From positions 1 through 64,000 of the forward strand of contig NZ_JAHXBF010000003.1 in assembly GCF_020103695.1 (NCBI RefSeq): 64,000 bases of DNA. The letters are read 5' to 3'. The notes beneath the pieces are model-generated. The model saw nothing but the letters and a program-made list of their open reading frames with translations, searched no databases and was not told the origin of the DNA. A program made the position numbers and the translations under genes. Numbering within the stretch: position 1 is the stretch's first letter; the number at the start of each line of letters is the position of its first letter. Origin of the DNA: Hyalangium versicolor (lineage in GTDB: Bacteria > Myxococcota > Myxococcia > Myxococcales > Myxococcaceae). Of this stretch, positions 43,103-52,500 are shown one piece after another.

Positions 43103-43975
43103 GTGGCTTCCTTCCGAGCAATGCTCTCGTCGGGGCTCGTCCTTGCCCTCGTGCTGACCACCTTCCCGGCCGAGGCTCGCTTCGGGAAGAGTTCCTCCTC
43201 GAGCAATTCCCAGCAGGGAGAGAGCAAGGTCCACGATGCCACCGCCGTGGGCGAGGACTCGGATGACGATGGCTCGGATGACTCGTCGTCCTCCAGCGGT
43301 GGTTCCGATCAGGTCAGCTCCGACGTGACGGTCTCGGATGTGTCGGCGATGGTGGACCTGTTCTCCTTCATTTTCACTGTCGGCAACCACCGCACTCCGC
43401 TGGCCACTGAGTTCGCCTCGGATGGGCAGGTGCACGGGCAGCGCCACGCGGCATCGATGTCCTTCCGAACGGGCATCCAGGGCGGACCGATGAACGATGA
43501 CAGTGGCAGCAATGTGGATTTCTTCCTCGGCCTGGAGGGCTACCGCTTCGGTGTGGACGGGATGCTGACGGGGCTGGCGCTGGACGCGGACGACGGGTCC
43601 TCCGGGACGGACTCCATCTCCCTGCTGGAGGCCCACCTCACCTGGGCGCTCGTCGTGCAGCCTCGGGCGCGGCTTCGCATCGAGGCGGGTTTGAGCAGCG
43701 CCAGCGCGCCGGAGGCCTCCTGGGTGGGCTTCAGCATGGCCGCATCCGGTGAGGCGTGCCTGCTGGGGCCGCTGGATTTCGAGGCGCGAATGCAGATCAC
43801 CCCCTTCCCCTATCGCCAGTTCGATGCGAGCGCCGCCCTGGCGCTGCACCTGGGAGGACTGGTGCTGCGTGGTGGCTATCGCGGGTTGGTGCTGGACGAC
43901 GCAGGCCTCCTGGATGGCGTTGCCCACCGTGATGTGCTCGGCGGGCCCTTTGCCGGGTTGGGCCTCACCTTCTGA
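43103..43975 (+). CDS. Exported Ser/Asp-rich protein with barrel-like domain
   Basis: The 290-residue protein has a signal peptide (cleavage after P-A-E-A), a low-complexity Ser/Asp/Gly linker (about 29-70), and a C-terminal region of alternating strands ending G-L-G-L-T-F, with a final Phe as in outer-membrane barrels. It resembles small surface barrel proteins but I do not recognise a family. The start is GTG 43103, with CGGAGTG upstream. It is divergent from ggt and followed in the same direction by the transglycosylase after 136 bases; a UUCG-type hairpin lies between them. Confidence 0.65.
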   Translation: MASFRAMLSSGLVLALVLTTFPAEARFGKSSSSSNSQQGESKVHDATAVGEDSDDDGSDDSSSSSGGSDQVSSDVTVSDVSAMVDLFSFIFTVGNHRTPLATEFASDGQVHGQRHAASMSFRTGIQGGPMNDDSGSNVDFFLGLEGYRFGVDGMLTGLALDADDGSSGTDSISLLEAHLTWALVVQPRARLRIEAGLSSASAPEASWVGFSMAASGEACLLGPLDFEARMQITPFPYRQFDASAALALHLGGLVLRGGYRGLVLDDAGLLDGVAHRDVLGGPFAGLGLTF

Positions 43976-44054
43976 GGCCCGGACTCCGGGTAGGACTCCT
44001 TCGCTGGGCCCCCCTGCACAGCCGGTCCCGAATTCCGGTAAAGGATGGGGGCGG

Positions 44055-44090
44055 GTGCCTGCCTCCTTCGGGAGGGCTCGTTGCAGGCAC
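44055..44090 (+). terminator. Hairpin with a TTCG tetraloop between barrel gene and transglycosylase
   Basis: GTGCCTGC (44055-44062) pairs with GCAGGCAC (44083-44090), enclosing CCTCC-TTCG-GGAGG, where the UUCG loop is very stable in RNA. It could be a terminator of the barrel gene or a leader structure of the transglycosylase, whose GTG is 21 bases further. No T run follows, so a leader role is plausible. Confidence 0.55.
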
Positions 44091-44111
44091 CTTGCGCAAG
44101 AGGGGATCCTC

Positions 44112-46337
44112 GTGTCGTCTGCGTCCGGCTTCAACCCGTTCCTCTCCCGGTGGTGGCTCCTCGCCGCGCTGGCGTTGTTCCTGGCATGTGAGCGCAGCCA
44201 GCCTCCTGCGCCGCCGCCTCCTGCCCCTGTGGCCGCGCCGGTGACTCCTCCGGCCCCCGAGCCGGAGGATCCAATCTTCCCCGAGACGCCGCCGCCGCCG
44301 CCCGCGCAGCCTGCTCTCGAACCCGAGCCGCCGAAGTCCACGGGCGATCTGGCGGCCATCCGCGCCAGTGGCGCGCTCCGGGTTCTGGTGGAGGGCACCG
44401 ACGAGGACTTCCTGCCCCGCCAGGGCATGCCCAAGGCGCAGGATCGATTGCTCCTGGAGCGCTTCGCCGAGAAGCAGGGGCTCACCGTGGAGTTCATCCA
44501 GGCTCCTGCCTTCGACCAGCTCATCCCCATGCTGCGCGAGGGCCGGGGAGACGTCATCGCCGCGGATCTGACGGTGACATCCGCCCGTGCAAAGGAGATC
44601 GCCTTCACCCGACCTCTCCGAGTGGTGAGCGAGTTCGTCGTCGGAAAGCGCGGTGCGGCGGATCTGCCCCGGAAGCCGGAGCAGCTCGCGGGCCGCACCG
44701 TCCACGTGCGCGAGAGCAATTCCTTCGTCGACTCGCTCAAGGAACTGGCGCAGAGCAAGGCCCCCGGTCTCGTCATCGCGCCGGTGCCCGAGTCCACCGA
44801 GACCGAGGAGATCGTCTATCAGGTGTCTCGTGGCGAGCTTCCGCTCACCGTGGCGGACAGCCACCTGCTGGCGGCGATCGAGACCTACAACCCGGACGTG
44901 GAGCGGCTCTTTCCCATCGCCGAGGGTCGGCAGATCGCCTGGGCCGTGCGGCAGGAGAACCCCGAGCTGCGCCTCGCCCTGGACTCCTTCATCACCGAGC
45001 ACGTCCTCACCGAGTACGCCGCCGAGCGCTTCACGGGCGATCTGCCGGCCATTCGCAAGCGCGGGGTGCTGCGGGTTCTCACCCGGAACAACCCCGTCAC
45101 CTACTTCCTGCACCGTGGCGAGCAGCATGGCTTCGACTTCGAACTGGCCAAGACCGCCGCGGAGCAGATGGGCGTACGGCTGGAGATCGTGGTGCCTCCC
45201 TCCCGCGATCTGCTCATTCCCTGGCTCAACGAGGGCAGGGGAGACGTCATCGCCGCTTCGCTCACCGTCACGCCCGAGCGCTCGGCGGAGGTGGCCTTCT
45301 CCCGCCCGTATCTCTTCGTGGACGAAGTCCTCGTGCAGCGTGCCGAGGGGCCGAAGCTGGCCTCGCTCGCGGAGTTGAAGGGGCAGAAGATCCACGTCCG
45401 CGCCTCCTCCAGCTATCACTCCACGCTGCTCGCGCTGCAGAAGGCCCACGGTCCCTTCGAGATCGTCCAGGAGCCCGAGGAGGTGGAGACGGAGGCGCTG
45501 CTCGACCGGACCGCCGAGGGCGAGATCCCCTTTACCGTGGCCGACAGTCACCTGTTCGCGGCCGAGCAGGCCTACCGGGATGGGCTCGAGGTAGCCTTCC
45601 CGCTCCCGGTGGAGGGCACTCCCGCGAGCAAGGAGGGCTCTCGCGCCATCGCCTTCGCCGTGCGCAAGGACGCCACGAAGCTGCGCGGCTTCTTCGATGG
45701 CTTCGTCAAGAAGATGTACCGCGGCACCCTCTACAACATGTGGCGCAAGCGCTACTTCGAGAACTCCCGCCGCGTCTTCGAGGCGAAGGTGGAGCGCGTA
45801 GAGGTCTCCGGCACGCTGTCGCCGTATGACTTGATCTTCCAGTCGTACTCGTCTCGCTACGGCATGGATTGGCGCTTGATGGCGGCGCAGGCCTACCAGG
45901 AGAGCCGCTTCAACCCCAAGCTCAAGAGCTGGGTGGGTGCCATCGGGCTCTTCCAAGTCATGCCCGCCACAGGCCGCTCGCTCGGGTTCCGCAAGCTGGA
46001 GGACCCGGACCAGGGCACTCACGCGGGCGTCATGTACATGCAACAGCTCGTGAACCGCTTCGAGCCCGAGATCCCCTTCAAGCACCGGCTGCGCTTCGCA
46101 CTGGCCTCCTACAACGCCGGGATGGGCCACGTTCAGGACGCGCGGCGCATCGCAAAGGAGAAGGGCTGGAACCCGAACAAGTGGTTCGGCAACGTCGAGA
46201 AGGCCATGCTCCTGCTCGAGCGCCCCGAGTACTACCGCCGCGCGCGCTATGGGTACTGCCGGGGCTCCGAGCCGGTGAAGTACGTCTCGGAGATCCAGAA
46301 CCGCTACACCAGCTACGTGGAGCTGATTCCTCACTGA
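44112..46337 (+). CDS. MltF-like lipoprotein transglycosylase with two solute-binding domains
   Basis: The 741-residue lipoprotein starts at GTG 44112 (AGGGG upstream; lipobox L-F-L-A-C), not at the frame opening inside the barrel gene (43749). After a Pro-rich linker come two SBP_bac_3-type domains in tandem, at about 80-310 and 310-570. Both carry D-V-I-A-A and similar F-x-R-P/S-R-P boxes. The SLT domain follows (about 580-720): catalytic Glu in Y-Q-E-S-R-F-N-P, G-A-I-G-L-F-Q-V-M-P-A-T-G, and A-S-Y-N-A-G. E. coli MltF has one SBP and one SLT domain, so a tandem pair is unusual. The SBP domains may bind muropeptides and regulate the lysin activity. Its stop overlaps the next ATG. Confidence 0.85.
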   Translation: MSSASGFNPFLSRWWLLAALALFLACERSQPPAPPPPAPVAAPVTPPAPEPEDPIFPETPPPPPAQPALEPEPPKSTGDLAAIRASGALRVLVEGTDEDFLPRQGMPKAQDRLLLERFAEKQGLTVEFIQAPAFDQLIPMLREGRGDVIAADLTVTSARAKEIAFTRPLRVVSEFVVGKRGAADLPRKPEQLAGRTVHVRESNSFVDSLKELAQSKAPGLVIAPVPESTETEEIVYQVSRGELPLTVADSHLLAAIETYNPDVERLFPIAEGRQIAWAVRQENPELRLALDSFITEHVLTEYAAERFTGDLPAIRKRGVLRVLTRNNPVTYFLHRGEQHGFDFELAKTAAEQMGVRLEIVVPPSRDLLIPWLNEGRGDVIAASLTVTPERSAEVAFSRPYLFVDEVLVQRAEGPKLASLAELKGQKIHVRASSSYHSTLLALQKAHGPFEIVQEPEEVETEALLDRTAEGEIPFTVADSHLFAAEQAYRDGLEVAFPLPVEGTPASKEGSRAIAFAVRKDATKLRGFFDGFVKKMYRGTLYNMWRKRYFENSRRVFEAKVERVEVSGTLSPYDLIFQSYSSRYGMDWRLMAAQAYQESRFNPKLKSWVGAIGLFQVMPATGRSLGFRKLEDPDQGTHAGVMYMQQLVNRFEPEIPFKHRLRFALASYNAGMGHVQDARRIAKEKGWNPNKWFGNVEKAMLLLERPEYYRRARYGYCRGSEPVKYVSEIQNRYTSYVELIPH

Positions 46338-47194
46338 TGAGCGATCCCCTCCAACAGAAAGGGCCCACCGCCCAGGACCAGGAGCGCCACGCTGCGGAAG
46401 CTCCTCCGCCTCAGAGGACGCTGCTCCAGCCAGGAGCGGAAGTGCTCACCATGCTGGTGCGCCGGGGCTTCCAGCCCACCCTGGCCACGCTGGATCTCCC
46501 GTTCCCGCCCGATGTGGACGAAGTCCTGGCCGAGCGTCTCGCCGAACGCCTCAGCCACTATGCCTTCCGCCTCTTCCTCCGGGGCGCGATCCTCCGGCGC
46601 GGGAGCTTCCTGCCCGAGGAGGCCTCGAAGTACGTCGAGGCCGCTCGGGCCACCGAGATGTCGGAAGAACTCGTGACTCTGGGGCTCGCCGCGCGGGAGG
46701 ACGGTGGGCGCTACCGGCTGCTGTACCCGGTCCGCAACTTCGGCGGCACGCTGGAGTGGTACGTGGCTCGTGAGCTGCGGGGCCGCCTGGGCTTCGACGT
46801 AGCCGTGGGCGTGAAGTTCCACGCGCCCGAGGTGGGTGGCGACCTCGACGTGGTGGCCGCCGCGGAGGGCCGACTCCTCTATCTGGAGATGAAGTCCTCG
46901 CCTCCCAAGCACCTGGCTCCCGATGAGGTGGCCGCGTTCTTCCGCCGTGTGAGGGCACTGCGCCCCCACCTGGCCATCTTCGTCATGGACACGGCCCTGC
47001 GTCTCTCCGACAAGGTCCTGCCCCTGCTCCAGGCCGAGCTGAGCGCTCCCGTCCAGGAGCCTCGCCGCATCCTCCGTGAGGTCTGGGCGCTGACTCCCTA
47101 CCTCTATGTGGTGAACGCGAAGCAGGATCTGATGGCCAACGTGGGCATCGCCATCGCTGAAGGATGGAGAGCACTTTCGCCGCCGCCGCCGTGA
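46337..47194 (+). CDS. Hypothetical protein with PD-(D/E)XK nuclease-like core
   Basis: The 285-residue cytoplasmic protein starts at ATG 46337, overlapping the transglycosylase stop by one base (TGATG), so it is translationally coupled. Residues about 165-200 read L-E-W-Y-V-A-R-E-L, then G-G-D-L-D-V-V, then L-L-Y-L-E-M-K-S-S. This D-x(n)-E-x-K pattern on paired strands fits the PD-(D/E)XK nuclease core. The rest has no known marks. The frame opening at 45869 belongs to the other gene and is not used. No signal peptide is present. A nuclease coupled to an envelope lysin gene is odd; the activity is inferred. Confidence 0.6.
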   Translation: MSDPLQQKGPTAQDQERHAAEAPPPQRTLLQPGAEVLTMLVRRGFQPTLATLDLPFPPDVDEVLAERLAERLSHYAFRLFLRGAILRRGSFLPEEASKYVEAARATEMSEELVTLGLAAREDGGRYRLLYPVRNFGGTLEWYVARELRGRLGFDVAVGVKFHAPEVGGDLDVVAAAEGRLLYLEMKSSPPKHLAPDEVAAFFRRVRALRPHLAIFVMDTALRLSDKVLPLLQAELSAPVQEPRRILREVWALTPYLYVVNAKQDLMANVGIAIAEGWRALSPPPP

Positions 47195-47209
47195 GACGAC
47201 TTCCCGGGA

Positions 47210-49228
47210 TCAGGCGCGCGGCCCGGCCGTCGCCGGCGCCTGGGCCACCAGCGTGCGGATGTGCTCCGGATCGAAGGGCTTGTCGATGCGCGGGAAGGGC
47301 ATCGTCTGAAGGAAGGTGCGCGCGCGCTCGGTGAAGCTGCCCCCCGTCATGAAGACGAACCGGTCCAGGCAGTTCTGCCGCCGGGATGACAGCGCCTCGT
47401 ACACATCCATCCCCGTCAGGTCCGCCATCATCAGATCGCAGAAGATGCGATCGAACTTGTCGTCCCTCTCCAGGAGGGCGAGCGCCTCGCGGCCACTCTG
47501 CACCACCACCACCTCGTGCGAGCGGCCGATGATGCGCTTGAACACCGCCGCGATGCCCGGCTCGTCGTCGATGACCAGCACCCGCTTGGGCCGGGAGGCT
47601 CGCGCCGCCGACATGGGCGTCAACATCGGAGCGGGCTGAGTGCTCGTCGGCAGCACCACCCGGAACGTGCTCCCGATTCCCAGTCGGCTGGTGGCGCTCA
47701 TCTCTCCCTTCATGCTTTGCACCAACCCCAGGCAGATGGACAGCCCCAGTCCCATCCCATCGCCCACGTTTCGCGTCGTGAAGAACGGCTGGAAGGCGCG
47801 CTCCAACACCTCGGGCGTCATCCCCCGGCCCGTGTCGCTCACCTCCACCACCACCCGCGCATTCTCCATCCGCGTGGTCAGCGTGATCCGGTGGCGGGCC
47901 ACGTCCCCCTCGGGGATGGCCTGCGCGGCGTTCATCAACAGGTTGAGGAACACCTGTCCCAGCTTGGCCTCGTTGCCCAGCACCGTCGGCACCGGGCTGT
48001 AACGCCGCTCCACCTGTGCCCGGTGGCGGATATGCGGCATCGCCATGGAGATGCTGAACTCCAGCGCCTCGCGCACGTCCACTGGCCCCAGCAGGGACTC
48101 GTCCGCCCGCGCAAAGCGCTTCAGGTCCGTGAGGATGGCGCGGATGCGCTCGGCCCCCGCTCGCGCGTCCTTCAGCGCCTCGATGGGCTCCTGCAGCACC
48201 TCCGCGTCCGGCAGCGGCTCTCCCAGCCCCTCCAGGAACTCCATCGCGAAGTGCAGGTTGCCGATCACGAACGACAGCGGGTTGTTGATCTCGTGCCCCA
48301 CGCCCGCCGCGAACTGTCCGGCCACCGCCAGCTTCTCCGACTGCACCAGCTTCTCCTGCGCCGCGAACAGCTCCTTCGCGCGGTGCTGCGCGAGCGCCTC
48401 CGCTTCCAGCCGCAGCGAGTACTCCCGTGCCAGCAGTGCGTCGCGCTCCGCCTCCAGCCGCTTCTGCTCGCGGATCTCCCGGAAGAAGGCCGACAGGCCC
48501 TGCCCCGAGGGGTACGCATGCACGTCGTACCAGTGGTCCGGCGGGAGCTTCAGCTCGAAGTGGTTCGGAGCCCGCTCGGCCATGATGCGCCGGAGCACTT
48601 GCTCGTGGGGCGCCTCCGCGAGCTTTGGCAGCATCTCCCACAGGCTGTGGCCCAGCATCTGTTCGCGCGATGAGCCCGAGATCCCCTCGGTGCGCTCGTT
48701 CACGTAGGTGAAGTTCCAGTTCGCATCCACCGAAAAGAAGGCCCCGGGATTGCCCTCCAGGATCTCCACCATCCGGTCGCGCGTCCGCTGCAGCGCCTCG
48801 TCGGTGCGCCGCGAGGCGCTGACGTCCCGGAACCGCGCGACGAGGAAGCCCCGAAGCTTCATCGCCGTGCAGTGGAGCCACCCCTCGCCCCGGTTGTCCG
48901 GGCGCGCCGCCGACAACTCCGCCGACACGGACTGGCCCGAGGTCTCCGCCGCGCAAAGCACCGCGACCCAGCCCACCGCATCGCGCTCCGGCAGCAGCTT
49001 GCGCAGGGGCTGTCCGCTCAGCCCTCCCTCGATGGGGCCCAGGATGGACTCGGCTGACAGGTTGGCATCGAGGCACTCGAAGTCGGTGATCGTTCCCGCG
49101 GGATCGCGCAGGGGCGCGAGGAACAGGCAGCCCTCCGGCGAGAGGCGCTCCAGTTCCATGAGCGCCCGCAGCAGCGTGGTGTCCGGGATGGGGGCCGACT
49201 CCTGTTGTCGTTCGGTCGAGGCGGACAT
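47210..49228 (-). CDS. PAS-containing hybrid sensor histidine kinase
   Basis: This 672-residue protein has two PAS-like sensory regions (about 25-130 and 140-250), a coiled coil, H-box G-H-E-I-N-N-P-L (His about 311), HATPase boxes (N-L-L-M-N-A-A-Q-A, D-T-G-R-G-M, G-M-G-L-G-L-S) and a C-terminal receiver with Asp in F-C-D-L-M (about 596). No membrane helix is visible, so it senses inside the cell. The frame opens at 49501, but ATG 49228 (MSASTERQQES) follows GGAGAG. No separate response regulator or output gene is adjacent. It converges on the nuclease-like gene. Confidence 0.9.
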   Translation of the reverse strand: MSASTERQQESAPIPDTTLLRALMELERLSPEGCLFLAPLRDPAGTITDFECLDANLSAESILGPIEGGLSGQPLRKLLPERDAVGWVAVLCAAETSGQSVSAELSAARPDNRGEGWLHCTAMKLRGFLVARFRDVSASRRTDEALQRTRDRMVEILEGNPGAFFSVDANWNFTYVNERTEGISGSSREQMLGHSLWEMLPKLAEAPHEQVLRRIMAERAPNHFELKLPPDHWYDVHAYPSGQGLSAFFREIREQKRLEAERDALLAREYSLRLEAEALAQHRAKELFAAQEKLVQSEKLAVAGQFAAGVGHEINNPLSFVIGNLHFAMEFLEGLGEPLPDAEVLQEPIEALKDARAGAERIRAILTDLKRFARADESLLGPVDVREALEFSISMAMPHIRHRAQVERRYSPVPTVLGNEAKLGQVFLNLLMNAAQAIPEGDVARHRITLTTRMENARVVVEVSDTGRGMTPEVLERAFQPFFTTRNVGDGMGLGLSICLGLVQSMKGEMSATSRLGIGSTFRVVLPTSTQPAPMLTPMSAARASRPKRVLVIDDEPGIAAVFKRIIGRSHEVVVVQSGREALALLERDDKFDRIFCDLMMADLTGMDVYEALSSRRQNCLDRFVFMTGGSFTERARTFLQTMPFPRIDKPFDPEHIRTLVAQAPATAGPRA

Positions 49229-49546
49229 CACGGCTCTCCAGCCGAGAGGATAAGCGCACCTGCCAGCTGGGTGGACCCCTTCACCTGAATTCCGCTCCCC
49301 ATGCTGCAAGCCTACTCCACCCGAGGCCCGGGGGGAGGCTCGAAACCCAGACATCCCTCGGGCCGAATGAGGCCATGCTGGGCCCGAGGCCTGAGTGCCT
49401 TGACACCTCGTAAGGTGGGGGCTGGCCCCTATGTGTGCCAAGAAAGAGCGAGGGCCCCCAGGTTGCCCTGGGAGCCCTCTCATACGCCTGCAATCTTCCA
49501 CCCTCCCATGCGGGCCGCAGCGGCCATCACAGAGGGTGGAGAGGGT
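49229..49546. other. Intergenic gap containing one hairpin repeat
   Basis: This 318-base gap lies between the metalloprotease stop and the sensor kinase start. Besides the hairpin at 49451-49478, I see no gene. The kinase promoter should be here. Confidence 0.4.
49451..49478 (-). terminator. Hairpin, copy 2 of a repeated terminator-like element
   Basis: The arms GGGCCCCCAG (49452-49461) and CTGGGAGCCC (49468-49477) are identical to those at 1386-1411; the loop differs by one base. It lies about 70 bases downstream of the metalloprotease stop, on the same strand relation as copy 1. This supports a terminator or REP-like role. Confidence 0.65.
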
Positions 49547-52500
49547 TTAGCGCTCGGTGCGACGGCCCTGCGTCAGCGCCTTGACAGGCGTGGCCTTCCC
49601 GGACGACCTCCTCGCGAGCGGCGAGGAGACGGTGAAGACCAGGTCATCCCGGTCGTCGTAGCCGCCCGTGGTGCAGCTGCCAGCCGAAGTGCTGAACCGG
49701 AAGTTGCCGCGGATGGCCTGCTGGCCGGTGGTCGTGCCGCTCAGCGTGAACGTCTGGGTGAAGGTGTAGAAGCCGCGCGTGGACGGGCAGGACAGCCCCG
49801 TGGCCAGCGCGGTCCACGTCGGCGTGGCCGCCGTGGGGTTCGTCGCGTAGTACAGATCCAGCTTGTCCGTGGAGCTGTAGCACCACACCTTTACGTCCAC
49901 CTTCACCTGCTTGCCCGGCGCGAGGATGCCCTCGTCCGTGCTCTTGATCGTGATCTGCTCCAGGCTCTCGTCCGTCTGGTAGGTGCCGGAGTTGCCGTCG
50001 GCGCAGGCCGCGCCCAGGGTGTTGGGCCGGTTGGTCTCGTTGCCGCCGCTCAGCGTTCCACGGCCCTTGATGGCGGTGGCGCCGGTGTCACAGCCGCACG
50101 CGGCGGTGCAGGCCGGGACCTTGAGGGTGGAGTGGAAGGCGGCCAACTGCGGCGTGCAGATGTTCGCCGTGGTGAAGCTGAAGGTGGCGCTGGAGCCGCC
50201 CGCGCCGCACGTGTCCTTGCCCAGCGCACGCCAGTAGTAGGTGGTGTTGGGGTTCAGGGCCGGAGACACCGTCCAGGCGCTGGTCGCCAGCGTCGAGGCC
50301 GAGGCCACCACGTTGGTGAAGGCCGAGTCCGTGGCCACCTGCACCTCATAGGCGGAGGCGCCCGTCACATCGCTCCAGTCCAGGGCCGCCGAGGCAGACA
50401 CGCCAGTGGCGCCATTGATCGGGCTGGCCAGGATGGGCGAGCCCAGAGCGATGCAGCCGCGCGTGGCGAAGGTGCTGCTCGAGGACCAGGCGCTGGTGCC
50501 GCCACAGGTGTTGGCCGAGCGCACCCGCCAGTAGTACGTGGAGGTGGGGTTGAGCGTCGGAGTCACCGTCCAGGTGCTCGCCGTCAGCCCCGAGGCCGAG
50601 GCCACCACGTTGGTGAAGGCCGAGTCCGTGGCCACCTGCACGTCATAGAGGGCGCCCGTCACGTCGTTCCAAGCCAGCACCGCGGCGAAGTCCACGCCCG
50701 TGGCCCCGCTGGCCGGGCTGGAGAGCGACGGCGTGGTGGGCGCGGCACAGGTCGGCGTCGCGCACACGCAGCTGCTGGCATTGCTGTAGCAGGCGGCGTT
50801 CGAGCCAGCCGCGACGATCGAGTAGCAGTACTGCCGGCCGTTGGCGACCTCGCCATCCGTGTAGCTGGTGCCCGTCACGGTGGCCACCTTCGCCTTGCCG
50901 AAGTTGCAGCCGGCGAAGCCCTCGGTCTTCATCACCCAGTACTGGGTGGCGTTGCTCGAGGTCGTCCAGTTCAGGGACACCTGGCCATCGCCCGCGGTGG
51001 CCGTGGCGGCGGGGGCCTCGGCGGGCGCGCTCGCGCAGCCGCTGTTCACGGGCGCCGGGGTGCTGCAGGCGATGTTGTGGCGGTTGAAGGCCGCGTAGAT
51101 GGCCGTCATGTGCGGCGTGCCGTCGTTCAGGTTGCCGTTGTCGTCATCCGCCGCCAGCCAGGACATGTACCCGTTGGTGGCGCCGCAGCCGTTCGAGGTG
51201 CCCGCGGTGCAGTCGCACGAGTGCCACGCGCCGATGTTGCCGCTGCCCTGGTAGAAGACCTTGTTGGCGACGATGAAGGCGGTGTTCGAGTCATAGTTGA
51301 ACGGCGCCGCGCGCAGATCCCTCGCGACGAAGTCCCAGGCGGCCTGGCGCGCGGGAGCGGCGGCGCAGTGCACCTGGCGGCTGCAGGGGCCCGTGCCGGA
51401 GCTGCACCGCGGGCACACGTGGTTCTGCGGCGTGTCCGGCGTGTGGTCCGCGTGCTGATCCCAGTCGGCGTCACGGACGCCGGAGCACTTCAGATCGCAG
51501 TGGGCCGCGCCCGTCTGCGCCTCGTTCGAGTTGTAGCCCGTGCCGTCCGGCGTCTGGCCGCAGCCGGGGTTGGACGTCTGGAAGAAGCCGTAGCCCACGC
51601 ACGAAGTCTGCAGGCGGTAGATGGCCGCGATGTCCGCGTAGCCCTCGCTGGAGTTGCTCAGCGTGCCGTTGGAATCGAAGTTGTCCATGCCGTGGCCCCA
51701 CTCGTGGTCGAACACCGCGCCGATCTCGCCCGTGTTCCGGCAGCCACCGCCGCTCTTGTAGAAGTTGACGGTGGAGCCGTTCCAGAAGGCGTTGCAGGTG
51801 CTGTTGATGTTCACGTTGGAGGTGAGCTGCCCCTGGAGCCACGTGTTGTTGGGCAGCCAGCCGCGGGCCTGCTCCTTCAGCTTGTTGAGCTCGTAGAAGG
51901 ACGAGCGCGCCGCGGAGGTGTTGCCCGCGCCGCCGCCCGCCGTGACGCAGTCGTGGTTGCCGTTCACGCCGCCCAGGTCCATGCTGCCCGTGGCGGAGCT
52001 GAAGCTGACCGCGCCGCACGAGTCGGCGATCTTCACGTACTTGCCGGCCAGCGTCGTGGTGGCCGTGCCGGAGGTGTAGCTGTAGATGCCCGCGCCATCC
52101 GTGAAGTTGTTGGGCGCGGCGAAGCCCGTGTTCGCCCACGGCATGGGCGTGTTCGGCTGCAGGGTGCCGCACGTCTCGTTGGACGCGCACACCTCGACGT
52201 TGGTGGACGGGTACACGCCGCCGGTGACGGTGGCGTCTAGGTAGTGGTTGTCGTCCTCGATGGCGAGCACCTCGTTGGTCTCGGCATCCACCGTCACCTT
52301 CCAGCGCTCATTCTCGCCGGGGCGCTGGAAGCCGTAGGTCCACACCAGGGCGTGGGTGTAGCCCTGGCCGAAGGTGCCGATGAACGTCTGGCCCTGCTGC
52401 ACGTCCGCGCGGGCCATCGGCGCGATCTCCAGCGTGGGCTCCTTCCACAGTTCGCCCGGCGTCTCGAGCAGCCCCAGGTAGTCTCCGGCGGAGGCCATGG

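Noticed and set aside
40144..43266. 1040-codon plus-strand ORF opposite the CocE-like and ggt genes
   Set aside because: It spans two clear minus-strand genes and the gap between them, and its translation has no recognisable features.
43749..44111. N-terminal extension of the transglycosylase frame into the barrel gene
   Set aside because: The overlapping translation is Arg/Ser-rich, while GTG 44112 has a ribosome site and starts a proper lipoprotein signal peptide.
43965..46334. 789-codon minus-strand ORF opposite the transglycosylase
   Set aside because: Shadow frame with Leu/Arg/Gly bias and no motifs.
49301..52240. 979-codon plus-strand ORF opposite the metalloprotease
   Set aside because: It is a shadow of the GC-rich opposite gene: composition is Arg/Gly/Ala-rich, no domain is visible, and the minus-strand frame has signal peptide and zinc motif.
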